Origin: Lachnospiraceae bacterium
Lineage (GTDB): Bacteria; Bacillota; Clostridia; Lachnospirales; Lachnospiraceae
NCBI GenBank assembly: GCA_030526405.1
Contig: JAUNCZ010000030.1
Location: 1 to 41,607 of the forward strand
Reading direction: 5' to 3'
Length of the DNA stretch: 41,607 nt
Part shown: positions 32,679 to 41,536 of the stretch, piece after piece
Position numbering within the stretch: the first letter of the stretch is position 1
How the letters are laid out: every line of letters starts with the position of its first letter
Translations under genes and position numbers: made by a program
The notes under the pieces: model-generated
What the model was told of the DNA's origin: nothing
Database searches by the model: none
What the model saw: only the letters and a program-made list of their open reading frames with translations

Positions 32679-32707
32679 TTGTTGAAATTCGGATTCTTTG
32701 CTATAAT
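32679..32707 (+). promoter_or_regulatory. Probable ABC-F gene promoter
   Basis: TTGTTG (32679-32684) and TATAAT (32702-32707) are 17 bp apart, with TG one base before the -10. The leader to the ATG at 32844 would be about 130 nt. A second TATAAT at 32818-32823 is too close to the gene to be preferred. Confidence 0.5.
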
Positions 32708-32763
32708 TAGCCTCAGTATGCCTGTCAATCATCTCAGATTTCTCAGAGACTGCTCCGGCAGGG

Positions 32764-32791
32764 GGATTTCTTCCAGACAGATCAGAAATCC
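32764..32791 (+). other. Hairpin in ABC-F leader
   Basis: GGATTTCT and AGAAATCC form a perfect 8-bp stem with a 12-nt loop in the leader. No T run follows, so it is not an evident terminator. Confidence 0.35.
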
Positions 32792-32843
32792 AGATCCACT
32801 GAGATCAATCTGAACACTATAATATAGAAACAAGAGGTACCAT

Positions 32844-34757
32844 ATGATTTTATCCTGTCAGGGCGTGTATAAATCCTTTGTTACCACAGAGATTCTGCAC
32901 GACATCAACTTTCATATTGAGGAGCACGAAAAGGCGGCTCTTATCGGTGTAAATGGCGCCGGAAAATCCACTCTTCTGAAGATCATTACCGGAGAATACT
33001 CCCCGGATCAGGGTCAGGTGATCCTTGCAAGGGGTAAGACACTTGGCTATCTGGCACAGCACCAGGATATTACCGGTGACAAGACCATCTACCAGGAGGT
33101 ACTTGAGGCAAAACAGTATGTACTGGACATGGAAGCCAGACTCCGCACCATGGAGGAGACCATGAAGCATCTCTCCGGAGAAGAGCTGGAAAATATGATG
33201 GAGGCCTACACAAGACTGACCCATACCTTCGAACTGGAGAACGGCTATGCTGTTCAGAGTGAGGTTACCGGTGTTCTGAAGGGACTTGGTTTCCCGGAGG
33301 AGGAATTTGACCGTAAACTGGATGCATTGTCCGGAGGTCAGAAGACCCGGGTGGCCCTGGGAAAACTGCTGCTCACAAAACCGGATGTACTCCTTCTGGA
33401 TGAGCCTACCAACCACCTGGATATGGAATCCATCCAGTGGCTGGAGACCTATCTTCTGAATTATCCCGGAGCGGTTCTCATCGTATCCCATGACCGTTAC
33501 TTCCTGGATCGTATCGTTACACGAGTGATCGAGCTGGAAAACGGACGTTCCATGATGTTCCTGGGTAATTATTCCCAGTACAATGAGAAAAAGGCCATTG
33601 TCCGCCGTTCCCAGCTGAATGCCTACCTGAATCAGCAGCGAGAACTGCAGCATCAGGAGGAGGTCATCACCAAGCTGAAATCCTTCAACCGGGAAAAATC
33701 CATCAAACGTGCGGAAAGCAGGGAAAAAATGCTGGAGAAGGTGGAGCTGCTGGAGAAACCCCAGGAAGTTCACGCAGACATGCGTATCCATCTGACCCCA
33801 AGAATCACCAGCGGAAATGATGTTCTCACCGTTACAGGACTTACCAAAAAATATCCTCCTCTTACTCTGTTTGAGAATCAGGATTTTATCATCCACAGAG
33901 GTGAGCGCGTTGCCATCATCGGCAACAACGGAACAGGAAAAACCACCATTCTGAAGATCATCAACCAGCTCATCCAGGCTGACGCAGGAGAGTGTCGCCT
34001 GGGTTCCCGTGTTCAGATCGGCTACTACGATCAGGAGCACCAGGTGCTGGACATGAACAAAACTATTTTCCAGGAGATTTCTGATGCCTATCCTAACATG
34101 ACCCAGACCCAGATCAGAAATGTACTGGCTTCCTTCCTGTTTACCAACGAGGAGGTATTTCTTCCTATTAAAAATCTTTCCGGTGGTGAGAGAGGCCGTA
34201 TCTCCCTGGCCAAGCTGATGCTGTCCAATGCCAATTTCCTGATTCTGGACGAGCCCACCAACCATCTGGATATCACTTCCAAGGAAATCCTGGAGGAGGC
34301 ACTGAAGGAATACACAGGAACTGTTCTGTATGTCAGCCATGACCGATATTTCATCAACCAGACTGCCACCCGTATTCTGGAGCTCACAAACCAGAAGCTG
34401 GTAAACTATATCGGCAATTATGATTATTATCTGGAGAAAAAGGATGAACTCACTGCCATCTATGCTCCAGAGGCAGAAACAACAACTGCGGCCCCCACCA
34501 CTGAGACTGCCGCTGCTCTGGACTGGAAAGCCCAGAAGGAGGAGCAGGCAAGACTTCGCAAGAAGGAAAATGAGCTGAAAAAGGTGGAAAAACGCATTGC
34601 AGAGCTGGAGGACCGGGACAGGGAGATCGACGCAGAATTCAATCTTCCGGAAACAGGAACCAATCTTCCACGTTGCCAGGAATTATCAAAGGAAAAGGCA
34701 AAGAACACAGAGGAGCTGGAGGAGCTCTACGAGAGATGGGAGGAGCTGGCAGAGTAA
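32844..34757 (+). CDS. ABC-F ribosome-associated ATPase
   Basis: ABC-F proteins have two ATPase domains and no membrane domain, and act on the ribosome in translation or in antibiotic protection. The 637-residue protein has Walker A GVNGAGKST (35-43) with signature LSGGQKTRVAL, a linker of about 80 residues rich in Lys/Glu, then Walker A GNNGTGKTT with signature LSGGERGRISL. A charged coiled-coil C-terminal extension starts near residue 560. This layout fits the YdiF/Uup group, mostly housekeeping. No resistance-type leader peptide is obvious. AGAGG precedes the ATG. The gene converges on the corrinoid activator gene. Confidence 0.92.
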   Translation: MILSCQGVYKSFVTTEILHDINFHIEEHEKAALIGVNGAGKSTLLKIITGEYSPDQGQVILARGKTLGYLAQHQDITGDKTIYQEVLEAKQYVLDMEARLRTMEETMKHLSGEELENMMEAYTRLTHTFELENGYAVQSEVTGVLKGLGFPEEEFDRKLDALSGGQKTRVALGKLLLTKPDVLLLDEPTNHLDMESIQWLETYLLNYPGAVLIVSHDRYFLDRIVTRVIELENGRSMMFLGNYSQYNEKKAIVRRSQLNAYLNQQRELQHQEEVITKLKSFNREKSIKRAESREKMLEKVELLEKPQEVHADMRIHLTPRITSGNDVLTVTGLTKKYPPLTLFENQDFIIHRGERVAIIGNNGTGKTTILKIINQLIQADAGECRLGSRVQIGYYDQEHQVLDMNKTIFQEISDAYPNMTQTQIRNVLASFLFTNEEVFLPIKNLSGGERGRISLAKLMLSNANFLILDEPTNHLDITSKEILEEALKEYTGTVLYVSHDRYFINQTATRILELTNQKLVNYIGNYDYYLEKKDELTAIYAPEAETTTAAPTTETAAALDWKAQKEEQARLRKKENELKKVEKRIAELEDRDREIDAEFNLPETGTNLPRCQELSKEKAKNTEELEELYERWEELAE

Positions 34758-34779
34758 CTCTGCTCAGCTCCAATTCCCA

Positions 34780-36303
34780 TTACTCAAAAAACATGTTATC
34801 TGTATACATATCATTGAAGCACGGATGGGCAGGAAGATCCATCACCTGCACCCTGGAGGCAATTCTGCCCATCTCTCTTCTGGCTTCTTCTGAAAATACA
34901 GCAGAAATGGCACCGGTCAGGGAAACATTTCCCAGTTTCCGGGATTTACCAAGACATTCCTGAGGAATCAGTCCCAGCACTGCTGCACTGTTTTTATCTG
35001 CAAATGCTCCAAAGCCACCACCCATCAGAAGTCGTTCCACCTGAGACAGGGAAATATTCTGCTCCATCGCCAGAATCTGAACACCTGATGCAATGGCCGC
35101 CTTTGCCAGCTGAAACTTGCTGATATCCACCTGGGAAATATAGATATTTTTCTCCTTGGTAAGGTAAAAGACAGTGCGTCCCTCTTCCTCCCCAATATAT
35201 TCCACAAGCTCCGAATCCACATCCTCCGGGTCTGCAATATGTCCCAGCTCGTCAAGAATCTCCTCCTCAAACATGATTCGAAGAACATCCAGAAAACCAG
35301 ACCCGCAGATGCCTCTGGCTTTTCCGGCACCCAGCACCTCCAGCTGCAGTTCGCCCTCTTCATAGCGCACCCCTGCAATGGCACCTGCTGAGGCAGTCAT
35401 TCCATGCTCCAGGAGGGATGCTTTGAAGGCAGCTCCGCCATCCGCAGCACAGGCCAGAATACGATCCTTATTTCCCAGCACAATCTCCGTGTTTGTTCCA
35501 AGATCCACCATCAGCACCATTTCTTCAGCTTCTGATATCTTGCCGGTATAGAGACCACAGACCACATCACTTCCGATAAAACCTGATACGCAGGGACAAA
35601 GGTACACCTCTCCCTGGAAGCACAGGCCCAGTTCCTCACTGTTTTTTGTCTCTCCAAAAAGGCTGAGGGGCACAAAGGGCGCTGTACTGATTTCCGCCGG
35701 ATTCAGTCCCGCAAAGAAATGCATCATGATGGTATTGGCAGAGATTGCTGCCATCTTCACATCCTCTGTTCCGATTTTTTCCTGTCTGCAGAGTGTTTTA
35801 ATATAGTAATTGATCTGCTGGAGAATCAGACCATGCAGCTCCTCTGCATGCCCCTTCTCCGCCGCCTTCAGCCTTGAGAGCACCTCTCCACCGAAAATTC
35901 GCTGACTGTTGCTTCCCCTGACACCGGAGAGAACTTCTCCTGTTTCCAGATTCAGAAGACGACACACAACTGTGGTGATACCGATATCACAGGCTACCCC
36001 ATATCCTTTCCTGTCAGGATCCGGCTTGAATGTCTCTCCTTCTGCAACATCGGCAAAGGATACTCGAACCTCCGGGATCAGCTCCACCACCATGCCATCC
36101 CCCGCCAGTCTTTTACAGGCCAGGCATTCCCCGGAAAAATCCTTTGTTCTTACGGATACCCTGCATTTTCCGCAGGTTCCATTGCCGCCGCAGGGAGCAG
36201 TTACGCTTTGAATCCCTGCTTTCTGCAATACTGCAAGTATTGTATCTCCCTCCTCAAAGGATAATTCTTTTCTTGTGGTGCCTTCAAATACAGTAATGTT
36301 CAT
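34780..36303 (-). CDS. Corrinoid-protein activator, [2Fe-2S]/ASKHA (RACE type)
   Basis: Proteins of this type (RACo, RamA-like group) use ATP and an iron-sulfur cluster to reduce inactive Co(II) in corrinoid methyltransferase proteins back to Co(I). The 507-residue protein has a plant-type ferredoxin domain with Cys38, Cys44, Cys47 and Cys60 or 63 (APCGGNGTCGKC, then GECLAC). A linker and an ASKHA ATPase domain of the DUF4445 type follow, with YGVACDIGITTVV, MVDLGTNTEIVLG, AGAIAG and LMGGGFGAFAD. AAGGA lies before the ATG. No corrinoid methyltransferase is in the window, so the partner is unknown. Confidence 0.85.
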   Translation of the reverse strand: MNITVFEGTTRKELSFEEGDTILAVLQKAGIQSVTAPCGGNGTCGKCRVSVRTKDFSGECLACKRLAGDGMVVELIPEVRVSFADVAEGETFKPDPDRKGYGVACDIGITTVVCRLLNLETGEVLSGVRGSNSQRIFGGEVLSRLKAAEKGHAEELHGLILQQINYYIKTLCRQEKIGTEDVKMAAISANTIMMHFFAGLNPAEISTAPFVPLSLFGETKNSEELGLCFQGEVYLCPCVSGFIGSDVVCGLYTGKISEAEEMVLMVDLGTNTEIVLGNKDRILACAADGGAAFKASLLEHGMTASAGAIAGVRYEEGELQLEVLGAGKARGICGSGFLDVLRIMFEEEILDELGHIADPEDVDSELVEYIGEEEGRTVFYLTKEKNIYISQVDISKFQLAKAAIASGVQILAMEQNISLSQVERLLMGGGFGAFADKNSAAVLGLIPQECLGKSRKLGNVSLTGAISAVFSEEARREMGRIASRVQVMDLPAHPCFNDMYTDNMFFE

Positions 36304-36364
36304 AGTTTCTTCCTTCCCGATGTCTCCGGCAGTTTCTTATTTCTGGTATTTCTGTTTTGCTGAT

Positions 36365-36529
36365 TTATGCTGCTTTATTATCCTGATGATCAGAATCCGG
36401 CGCACCATAAAGATCACGGAAAATGCAATCCAGCATCTTTCTTTTATCCGGACGTCTCTCACGCATTTCCTCAAAGTTCTCAAAGAAATAGTTGTATGTA
36501 GTAGCTTTCTTGTTCATCTCATTTTTCAT
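36365..36529 (-). CDS. Small protein of 54 residues, unknown
   Basis: A 54-codon ORF begins MKNEMNKKATTYNYFFENFE and ends YGAPDSDHQDNKAA. AAAGGA lies about twelve bases upstream, a rather long spacing. The product is charged, with a basic centre (MRERRPDKRKM) and one Cys. No transmembrane segment or known domain is seen. It is 61 bp upstream of the corrinoid-activator gene on the same strand and may be cotranscribed with it. Confidence 0.5.
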   Translation of the reverse strand: MKNEMNKKATTYNYFFENFEEMRERRPDKRKMLDCIFRDLYGAPDSDHQDNKAA

Positions 36530-36759
36530 AATTGCGTCAATTCCTTTCTCTCTTTTTCTGTATTGCGATTCTCTTTTTTCCTGTTTGAACAGGACTGTTC
36601 TGTCATTTCTTTATGATCACAGTCTAACAGAGCTGCCTTTCAGAAAAACAGAGAAAAGATTAATTTTAGCTTAACGGGATTCGACGCAAAAAACATTGTG
36701 CTCTCTGGCCCATTATGAGATAGTATCACTATAGCAGATTTGTTCAGGAGGAACCAGCT
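36530..36759. other. Divergent intergenic region
   Basis: The region separates the small ORF (minus) from the kinase gene (plus). CAGGAGG precedes the kinase ATG. No clear promoter pair is seen in either direction; weak -10 candidates are TAGTAT (plus, about 36722) and TAAAAT (minus, about 36664). Confidence 0.3.
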
Positions 36760-37707
36760 ATGCATGGGACTGATTCTTTACATTCAACACAATCAATCAA
36801 TAAACGTTATCGGAACAGGAACTATACCAGCCTGCCTCTGGATGGCTTAACGCTTCTGGGAAAGGGTGCCAAGGGCGCTGTGTACCGATACGACCAGGAA
36901 CTGATCCTCAAAGTCTACAACCACCTGAACACACTCCAGGATATTGAACAGGAATTTGAACTCACCAGAAAGGCTTTGGTGGCAGGACTTCCTGTGGCAA
37001 TCCCCTTTGGAATCATATCTCTGGATGGTGGATATGGTGCCCTGTACGAGATGGTGGGTTCCGAAACAATTTCTAACAGAATTGCGTCAGATCCCTCACA
37101 GGTTTCCGTGTATGCCAGGAGTATGGCAGACTTTGCTCTGCAGCTTCATTCCACCGACGGAAGCCACATGGACCTGCCGGATTACAGGGAGCAGATAGAG
37201 CGATGGATCAACACCGGCATTGCCACAGTTGACCAACACCTCACCAGGCGAATCCGCTCCCTTGTGGATGCAATTCCCAGGGTATCCACGATCCTTCACG
37301 GAGATTTTCATGTGGGTAACGTCATGGTCCAGAAGGATGAATATCTTCTGATTGATCTGGACCGACTCTCCGTGGGACACCCTGTCATGGAGCTTGGGGG
37401 ACTCCATACCTTTTATGTGGCTCTTGGAGAGCAGTCTCCGGATATCGTCCGTGATTTTATGGGCTTTTCCTATGATACCGCCCTGAAGTTTTACCAGGAC
37501 TTTCTTTCCTGTTATCTGAGAAACATGGAGGAGAACAGGGCACATTCTTTCAGGCAGATGGCAGCTCTCCTCTCCTATATCCGCTGTTTCAGCCGATGCC
37601 TTCGCCAGAACACAGCAGCTCCGGCCCGGGACAATGCCGCCGACAGCTTTCTGGAAAAGATCAGAGCCCTGTCAGCAATGCTCTCTCCCGAAAGTCTGGA
37701 TCTGTAA
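36760..37707 (+). CDS. APH-like small-molecule kinase
   Basis: The 315-residue protein has the aminoglycoside-phosphotransferase/choline-kinase fold. Landmarks are a glycine-rich loop LGKGAKGAVYR with Lys51 in LILKVYN, the catalytic HGDFHVGN (Asp182, Asn187), and the metal-binding LIDLDRLS (Asp199). Members of this family phosphorylate antibiotics, amino sugars, choline or proteins. The substrate is not evident from sequence or neighbours. The ATG follows GGAGGAA closely. Confidence 0.8.
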   Translation: MHGTDSLHSTQSINKRYRNRNYTSLPLDGLTLLGKGAKGAVYRYDQELILKVYNHLNTLQDIEQEFELTRKALVAGLPVAIPFGIISLDGGYGALYEMVGSETISNRIASDPSQVSVYARSMADFALQLHSTDGSHMDLPDYREQIERWINTGIATVDQHLTRRIRSLVDAIPRVSTILHGDFHVGNVMVQKDEYLLIDLDRLSVGHPVMELGGLHTFYVALGEQSPDIVRDFMGFSYDTALKFYQDFLSCYLRNMEENRAHSFRQMAALLSYIRCFSRCLRQNTAAPARDNAADSFLEKIRALSAMLSPESLDL

Positions 37708-37750
37708 AACAGAGATTCAGCTTTCTGATATAGAAAACAGAAAGAAAAAA

Positions 37751-37784
37751 GAACAGGAGAACGACCCTCATCGTTCTCCTGTTC
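37751..37784. terminator. Bidirectional terminator
   Basis: GAACAGGAGAACGA and its complement form a perfect 14-bp stem with a six-base loop, flanked by A6 and T5. It serves the kinase gene on the plus strand and the acyltransferase gene on the minus strand. Confidence 0.9.
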
Positions 37785-37814
37785 TTTTTCTATATGAAAC
37801 ACCCCGGGATATTC

Positions 37815-39182
37815 TTACATAATCGCACTCTTGCGTGATGCAGAGGACATAAGATATTTTCCATCATAGGATGTAGGATGGTAGATGTATGTTTTCTTAG
37901 ATACCTTCACACCTGTTTTCTCCAGCTCTGCTGTAAAGGCATTTGCCAGACGGGAGCTGTGCTCTCTCTGGGCCAGACTCACCTTCATGATTCCCTTATA
38001 AGAGCTTACAAGGATTCCCAGTGGCTGGTATCCACAATGAAGGATTGCGCCATAATCCTCAATGTGCTCCTGCATGCTCTCAGGAACGGAGAAGGCACCG
38101 ATGTTTGTGAGGATGAAGCTGTCTCGACGCACATAGTTGCGGGCCATGTTACGCATCATCTCCTCTTTCTCGTCGATATTCATCTCTGTGTTATGTCCAT
38201 CAGAAACTCTCTTGCTTCCTGCCTGTCCCCACCATGCTGTATGGCGTGGTGCTTTCTGCTGATCAAATACCTCTTTTACCTTCTTGCAGGCCTCTGCAAA
38301 TGGAAGAGAGAACCAATCGTACTCAAATGGAAGATCCAGCAGGGATACGAAGAAATGTGTGGTTTTTGAAGGAACGATCTGACGAAGGTCCATTGGGATC
38401 TCAGCCACAACCGGTGTTCCTGCATCAGCCTCTGTATAGTAGGTATCCTTCAGGGCAAATGCCAGTGCAGTGTAGAGATACACGATTGGTGATACACCGT
38501 TTGGCTTAGTCCAGTTTCTCATCTCCTGGAAAGAGAAAGTGATCTCTGTCATCTGCTCATTTCCCTTGAAGGTCTCATTCTCGGAAAGAGGCACATGGAA
38601 GGACTCCTTCACATCGTAGTGGCCCTCCTCAGAAGGATTCGCCTCATCCAGTCTCTTGTATCCGTCCTCACACTCATCCAGAGTGAAGAGAGAATCGTTG
38701 GTACGGATGGAGCCGTCATTTTTCACATCATGACCCATCAGTGTCAGGTACTCGAACAGTACGCTGCGGATCAGCATATCAAAGCCGTGTCCGTCACTGA
38801 TGGAGTGCTGGTACTCCATGTAAATGGTGCGATCTTTGTAACCAACTGTGAACATGTATCCGTTGTTGTCCTCAGAACCCATGTAGTAGCGGGATACATC
38901 GGAGAAAGGAAGAACTACAGGAGGTTTCTCCAGGAAGTAGTATCTGTATCCGTTCTCTGTTCTGTGAAGTCCAAGGCGGAACTGTGGGAAACGAACCAGA
39001 GCTTCCTCAGTTGCTTTCTGCAGCATCTTTGGATTTACTTTCTCTTTCATCTTGATCATATGTCTTGGGCAGGTTGCCAGATCTCCGTTTGTTGCATAGG
39101 CGAAGATCGGACCGTAGCTGTCCTCTTTCAGGATTGTCTCACCACATGCTCTTTTGTTCATTCTATAGATAAAATTTCTCAT
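37815..39182 (-). CDS. HxxxD-type acyltransferase (condensation-domain superfamily)
   Basis: The 455-residue protein resembles stand-alone members of the chloramphenicol-acetyltransferase/condensation-domain superfamily, including alcohol acetyltransferases and phthiocerol/wax acyltransferases. The catalytic motif is HSISDGHG (His126, Asp130). The second half has NWTKPNGVSPIVYLYTALAFAL, PMDLRQIVPS and TNIGAF, matching the second lobe. It is not accompanied by carrier-protein or NRPS genes. It lies alone between two terminators. Acyl donor and acceptor are unknown. Confidence 0.78.
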   Translation of the reverse strand: MRNFIYRMNKRACGETILKEDSYGPIFAYATNGDLATCPRHMIKMKEKVNPKMLQKATEEALVRFPQFRLGLHRTENGYRYYFLEKPPVVLPFSDVSRYYMGSEDNNGYMFTVGYKDRTIYMEYQHSISDGHGFDMLIRSVLFEYLTLMGHDVKNDGSIRTNDSLFTLDECEDGYKRLDEANPSEEGHYDVKESFHVPLSENETFKGNEQMTEITFSFQEMRNWTKPNGVSPIVYLYTALAFALKDTYYTEADAGTPVVAEIPMDLRQIVPSKTTHFFVSLLDLPFEYDWFSLPFAEACKKVKEVFDQQKAPRHTAWWGQAGSKRVSDGHNTEMNIDEKEEMMRNMARNYVRRDSFILTNIGAFSVPESMQEHIEDYGAILHCGYQPLGILVSSYKGIMKVSLAQREHSSRLANAFTAELEKTGVKVSKKTYIYHPTSYDGKYLMSSASRKSAIM

Positions 39183-39336
39183 TTTTATTCTCCTTCAAAA
39201 TAGAGACAGTCACCGGAATCCTGTTCCTTTCTTTGTTTTTCCTCACTTTTCTCTGGGGCTTTTCATACACAAGCCGAGTCACTCAGGATACCTGACTGTT
39301 TATGACTGTTTGTTAACGTTTTCCGATTTCATAGGT

Positions 39337-39365
39337 ATTCTACTTTGAAGTTAAAACAATTTCAA
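39337..39365 (-). promoter_or_regulatory. Promoter of the acyltransferase gene
   Basis: On the minus strand TTGAAA (plus 39360-39365) and TAGAAT (39337-39342) are 17 bp apart. The leader would be about 148 nt and has no obvious regulatory fold. Confidence 0.6.
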
Positions 39366-39424
39366 GATGAATTGTGTTTAAAGTTGTTTGAGATTCAAAT
39401 AGTTTTATTGTATACATTGCAACA

Positions 39425-39464
39425 AAAACGGCTGTATCTGCCCAGGCAGCGTTACAGCCGTTTT
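39425..39464. terminator. Bidirectional terminator after the ABM gene
   Basis: AAAACGGCTGTA and TACAGCCGTTTT form a perfect 12-bp stem with T or A runs on both sides. It ends the ABM-type gene on the minus strand. Confidence 0.85.
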
Positions 39465-39592
39465 CTAAATTTTATATCTGATATTTATTTAACGAATCTC
39501 AGCCTCCCTGTTTCCTTCTTCCTTCAGGTCTGAAGTCAGTGAAACCCGGGCCGGAATTCCAGTCCTCTTTTACTGGCAGATACAATAAAAAA

Positions 39593-39895
39593 TTACAGAG
39601 CCTCCACCTGATATTTGTTTACGATCATCTCCACTACATAGTCGCCCTTGATCTCGCCAAGACGAAGGAAATGAGGCTGAGTTCCATGCACCTGCAGAGC
39701 ATCTGCATCTCTCCAGATCTCACAGAGACAGAGTGCATTGGAATCATCTGCCGGGAAATAGTAATCGTATTTCTCGCAGCCATCCTCCTGGAGACAGGCT
39801 TTCTGAATTCCTTCATCCAGAATCTGATTCAGGAATTCCTCTCTTTTTCCTTCCTTAACAATGTAACGAACCTGCACAAGAATCTTTTTCTTCAT
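39593..39895 (-). CDS. ABM-fold putative monooxygenase
   Basis: The 100-residue protein fits the antibiotic-biosynthesis-monooxygenase (ABM) fold, a small ferredoxin-like dimer, also found in YgiN quinol monooxygenase and in proteins of unknown function. It starts MKKKILVQVRYIVKEGKREEF and has QEDGCEKYDYYFPADDS and LCEIWRDADALQVHGTQPHF. These are the strand-helix positions that form the substrate pocket. AAGGAGG lies at the proper distance before the ATG at 39895, so a 32-codon longer frame is rejected. It follows icd after 135 bp. Confidence 0.82.
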   Translation of the reverse strand: MKKKILVQVRYIVKEGKREEFLNQILDEGIQKACLQEDGCEKYDYYFPADDSNALCLCEIWRDADALQVHGTQPHFLRLGEIKGDYVVEMIVNKYQVEAL

Positions 39896-39954
39896 ATATA
39901 ATGATACCTCCTTCAAATAGTATTTGTGTAATACCAGATAAAACCTTTCATGAT

Positions 39955-39989
39955 GCAGGAAACGAGGGGATACCCCCCTCGTTTCCTGC
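39955..39989. other. Perfect 15-bp hairpin between icd and ABM gene
   Basis: GCAGGAAACGAGGGG and its exact complement flank a five-base loop. Neither strand has a directly following T run. It may be a 3' stabiliser or processing site that separates expression of icd from the small gene. Confidence 0.5.
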
Positions 39990-40030
39990 AAATCAGCATA
40001 TCTGATGAATATGCAATATTTCTTTTCTGA

Positions 40031-41242
40031 TTACAGCATCTTCTCCAGTGTCTCGCGGATTGCCAGAATGAAATCACGGCTGTTCAGCACTGTAGGATTC
40101 TCCAGTGTTGTGATGATGGCAAGATCCTTTGTCATCTTTCCGGACTCGATGGTGTCAATGGTTGCTTTCTCCAGTTTCTCAGCAAAGTCCACAAGAGCCT
40201 GGTTCTCATCCATCTCACCACGTTTCTTCAGAGCACCTGTCCATGCAAAGATAGTTGCAACGGAGTTGGTTGATGTCTCCTCGCCAGCCAGATGTTTGTA
40301 GTAGTGACGCTGTACTGTTCCGTGAGCAGCCTCATACTCGTAGTATCCATGAGGAGAAACAAGTACAGAGGTCATCATTGCCAGGGAACCGAATGCAGAA
40401 GAGATCATGTCAGACATAACATCTCCATCATAGTTCTTGCAGGCCCAGATGAATCCACCCTCAGCCTTCATGATACGTGCCACTGCATCGTCGATCAGTG
40501 TGTAGAAGTAGGTGATTCCTGCAGCCTCAAATTTCTCTTTGTATTTTGTCTCATAAAGATCAGCAAAGATATCTTTGAAACGGTGGTCGTATTTCTTGGA
40601 AATAGTATCCTTGGAGGAGAACCAGAGATCCTGTTTTGTATCCAGCGCATACTCAAAGCAGCTTGCAGCAAAGCTTGTGATGGAATCATCCAGGTTGTGC
40701 TGTCCCTGACATACACCTGCTCCCTTGTAGTTGTGAACAGTCAGCTCCTGTGGCTCAGAACCGTCCGCTGGTGTATATACCAGTTTTACAGTTCCTGCAC
40801 CAGGAATCTGCATCTCCACGTTTTTGTAAACATCACCGTATGCATGTCTTGCGATGGTGATTGGTTTCTTCCAGTTTTTCACACATGGCTCAATACCCTT
40901 TACAACGATTGGTGCACGGAAAACAGTTCCGTCCAGAGCTGCACGGATGGTTCCGTTGGGGCTCTTCCACATCTCATGAAGGTTATACTCAGTCATTCTG
41001 GCTGCATTTGGAGTGATGGTTGCACATTTTACAGCAACACCGTATTTTTTGGTAGCCTCTGCAGAATCAACAGTAACCTGATCCCCGGTCTCATCTCTGT
41101 GTTTCAGTCCCAGATCGTAGTACTCAGTTTTCAGGTCAATGAATGGTGTGAGAAGCTCATCCTTAATAATCTGCCAGAGAATTCTGGTCATCTCGTCTCC
41201 GTCCATCTCAACCAGTGGTGTGGTCATCTTAATCTTTTCCAT
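40031..41242 (-). CDS. icd: NADP-dependent isocitrate dehydrogenase, type II
   Basis: The enzyme oxidatively decarboxylates isocitrate to 2-oxoglutarate in the cytoplasm. The 403-residue product is the type usual in eukaryotes and in some bacteria rather than the E. coli type. It starts [20 protein letters not shown] and has [25 protein letters not shown] with Arg132 at the position of human IDH1 Arg132, and [18 protein letters not shown] with the metal-binding aspartates. AAGGAGAG precedes the ATG. It supplies 2-oxoglutarate for glutamate synthesis. No citrate synthase or aconitase gene is adjacent. Confidence 0.95.
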   Translation of the reverse strand: MEKIKMTTPLVEMDGDEMTRILWQIIKDELLTPFIDLKTEYYDLGLKHRDETGDQVTVDSAEATKKYGVAVKCATITPNAARMTEYNLHEMWKSPNGTIRAALDGTVFRAPIVVKGIEPCVKNWKKPITIARHAYGDVYKNVEMQIPGAGTVKLVYTPADGSEPQELTVHNYKGAGVCQGQHNLDDSITSFAASCFEYALDTKQDLWFSSKDTISKKYDHRFKDIFADLYETKYKEKFEAAGITYFYTLIDDAVARIMKAEGGFIWACKNYDGDVMSDMISSAFGSLAMMTSVLVSPHGYYEYEAAHGTVQRHYYKHLAGEETSTNSVATIFAWTGALKKRGEMDENQALVDFAEKLEKATIDTIESGKMTKDLAIITTLENPTVLNSRDFILAIRETLEKML

Positions 41243-41300
41243 AATAACTCTCTCCTTCTATTCTTCACCCTTGTAAAGGGATAAATCTCAATACTTTCTT

Positions 41301-41329
41301 ATAATAAACTATCCAGGTGGCGATTTCAA
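41301..41329 (-). promoter_or_regulatory. icd promoter
   Basis: On the minus strand TTGAAA (plus 41324-41329) and TATTAT (41301-41306) are 17 bp apart. Transcription would start near 41294. Confidence 0.6.
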
Positions 41330-41536
41330 GAACAAAGTGCGTTTGTGAACGAAGTGCGTTTCCAACGCACTCTCGCAGCCATTTTTTACATAAAACGCAG
41401 CTTTGTTCTGCACGCGCAACGTAGTGCAGCTGCGCATCCAGCCTTCTTGTTTAGAAAATCCGATCACGTAACGAAAGCGCAGCTGCGCATATAAGAACGC
41501 AATGGGGCGCCACCAACAGCGACGCCCCATTACGTT
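41330..41536. repeat. Palindrome- and repeat-rich region upstream of icd
   Basis: The stretch holds no convincing gene. AGTGCGTT/AACGCACT arms form a hairpin with a three-base loop after a direct repeat of AAGTGCGTTT. GCAGCTGCGCAT occurs twice (41426-41437 and 41479-41490). AACGCAATGGGGCG and its near-perfect complement (41496-41509 and 41523-41536) make a 14-bp stem. The mixture resembles dispersed intergenic repeats of Lachnospiraceae, though no second copy is in the window. Confidence 0.55.

Noticed and set aside
32475..32732. 85-codon minus-strand frame between the AraC and ABC-F genes
   Set aside because: It overlaps promoter-like sequences for both neighbours, lacks a good ribosome site and shows no domain.
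32850..34340. Long minus-strand frame opposite the ABC-F gene
   Set aside because: It is antisense to clear Walker and signature motifs and has no recognisable features.
41309..41530. 73-codon minus-strand frame upstream of icd
   Set aside because: It lies entirely in the palindrome- and repeat-rich stretch and has no ribosome site. The apparent peptide is likely a translation of repeats.
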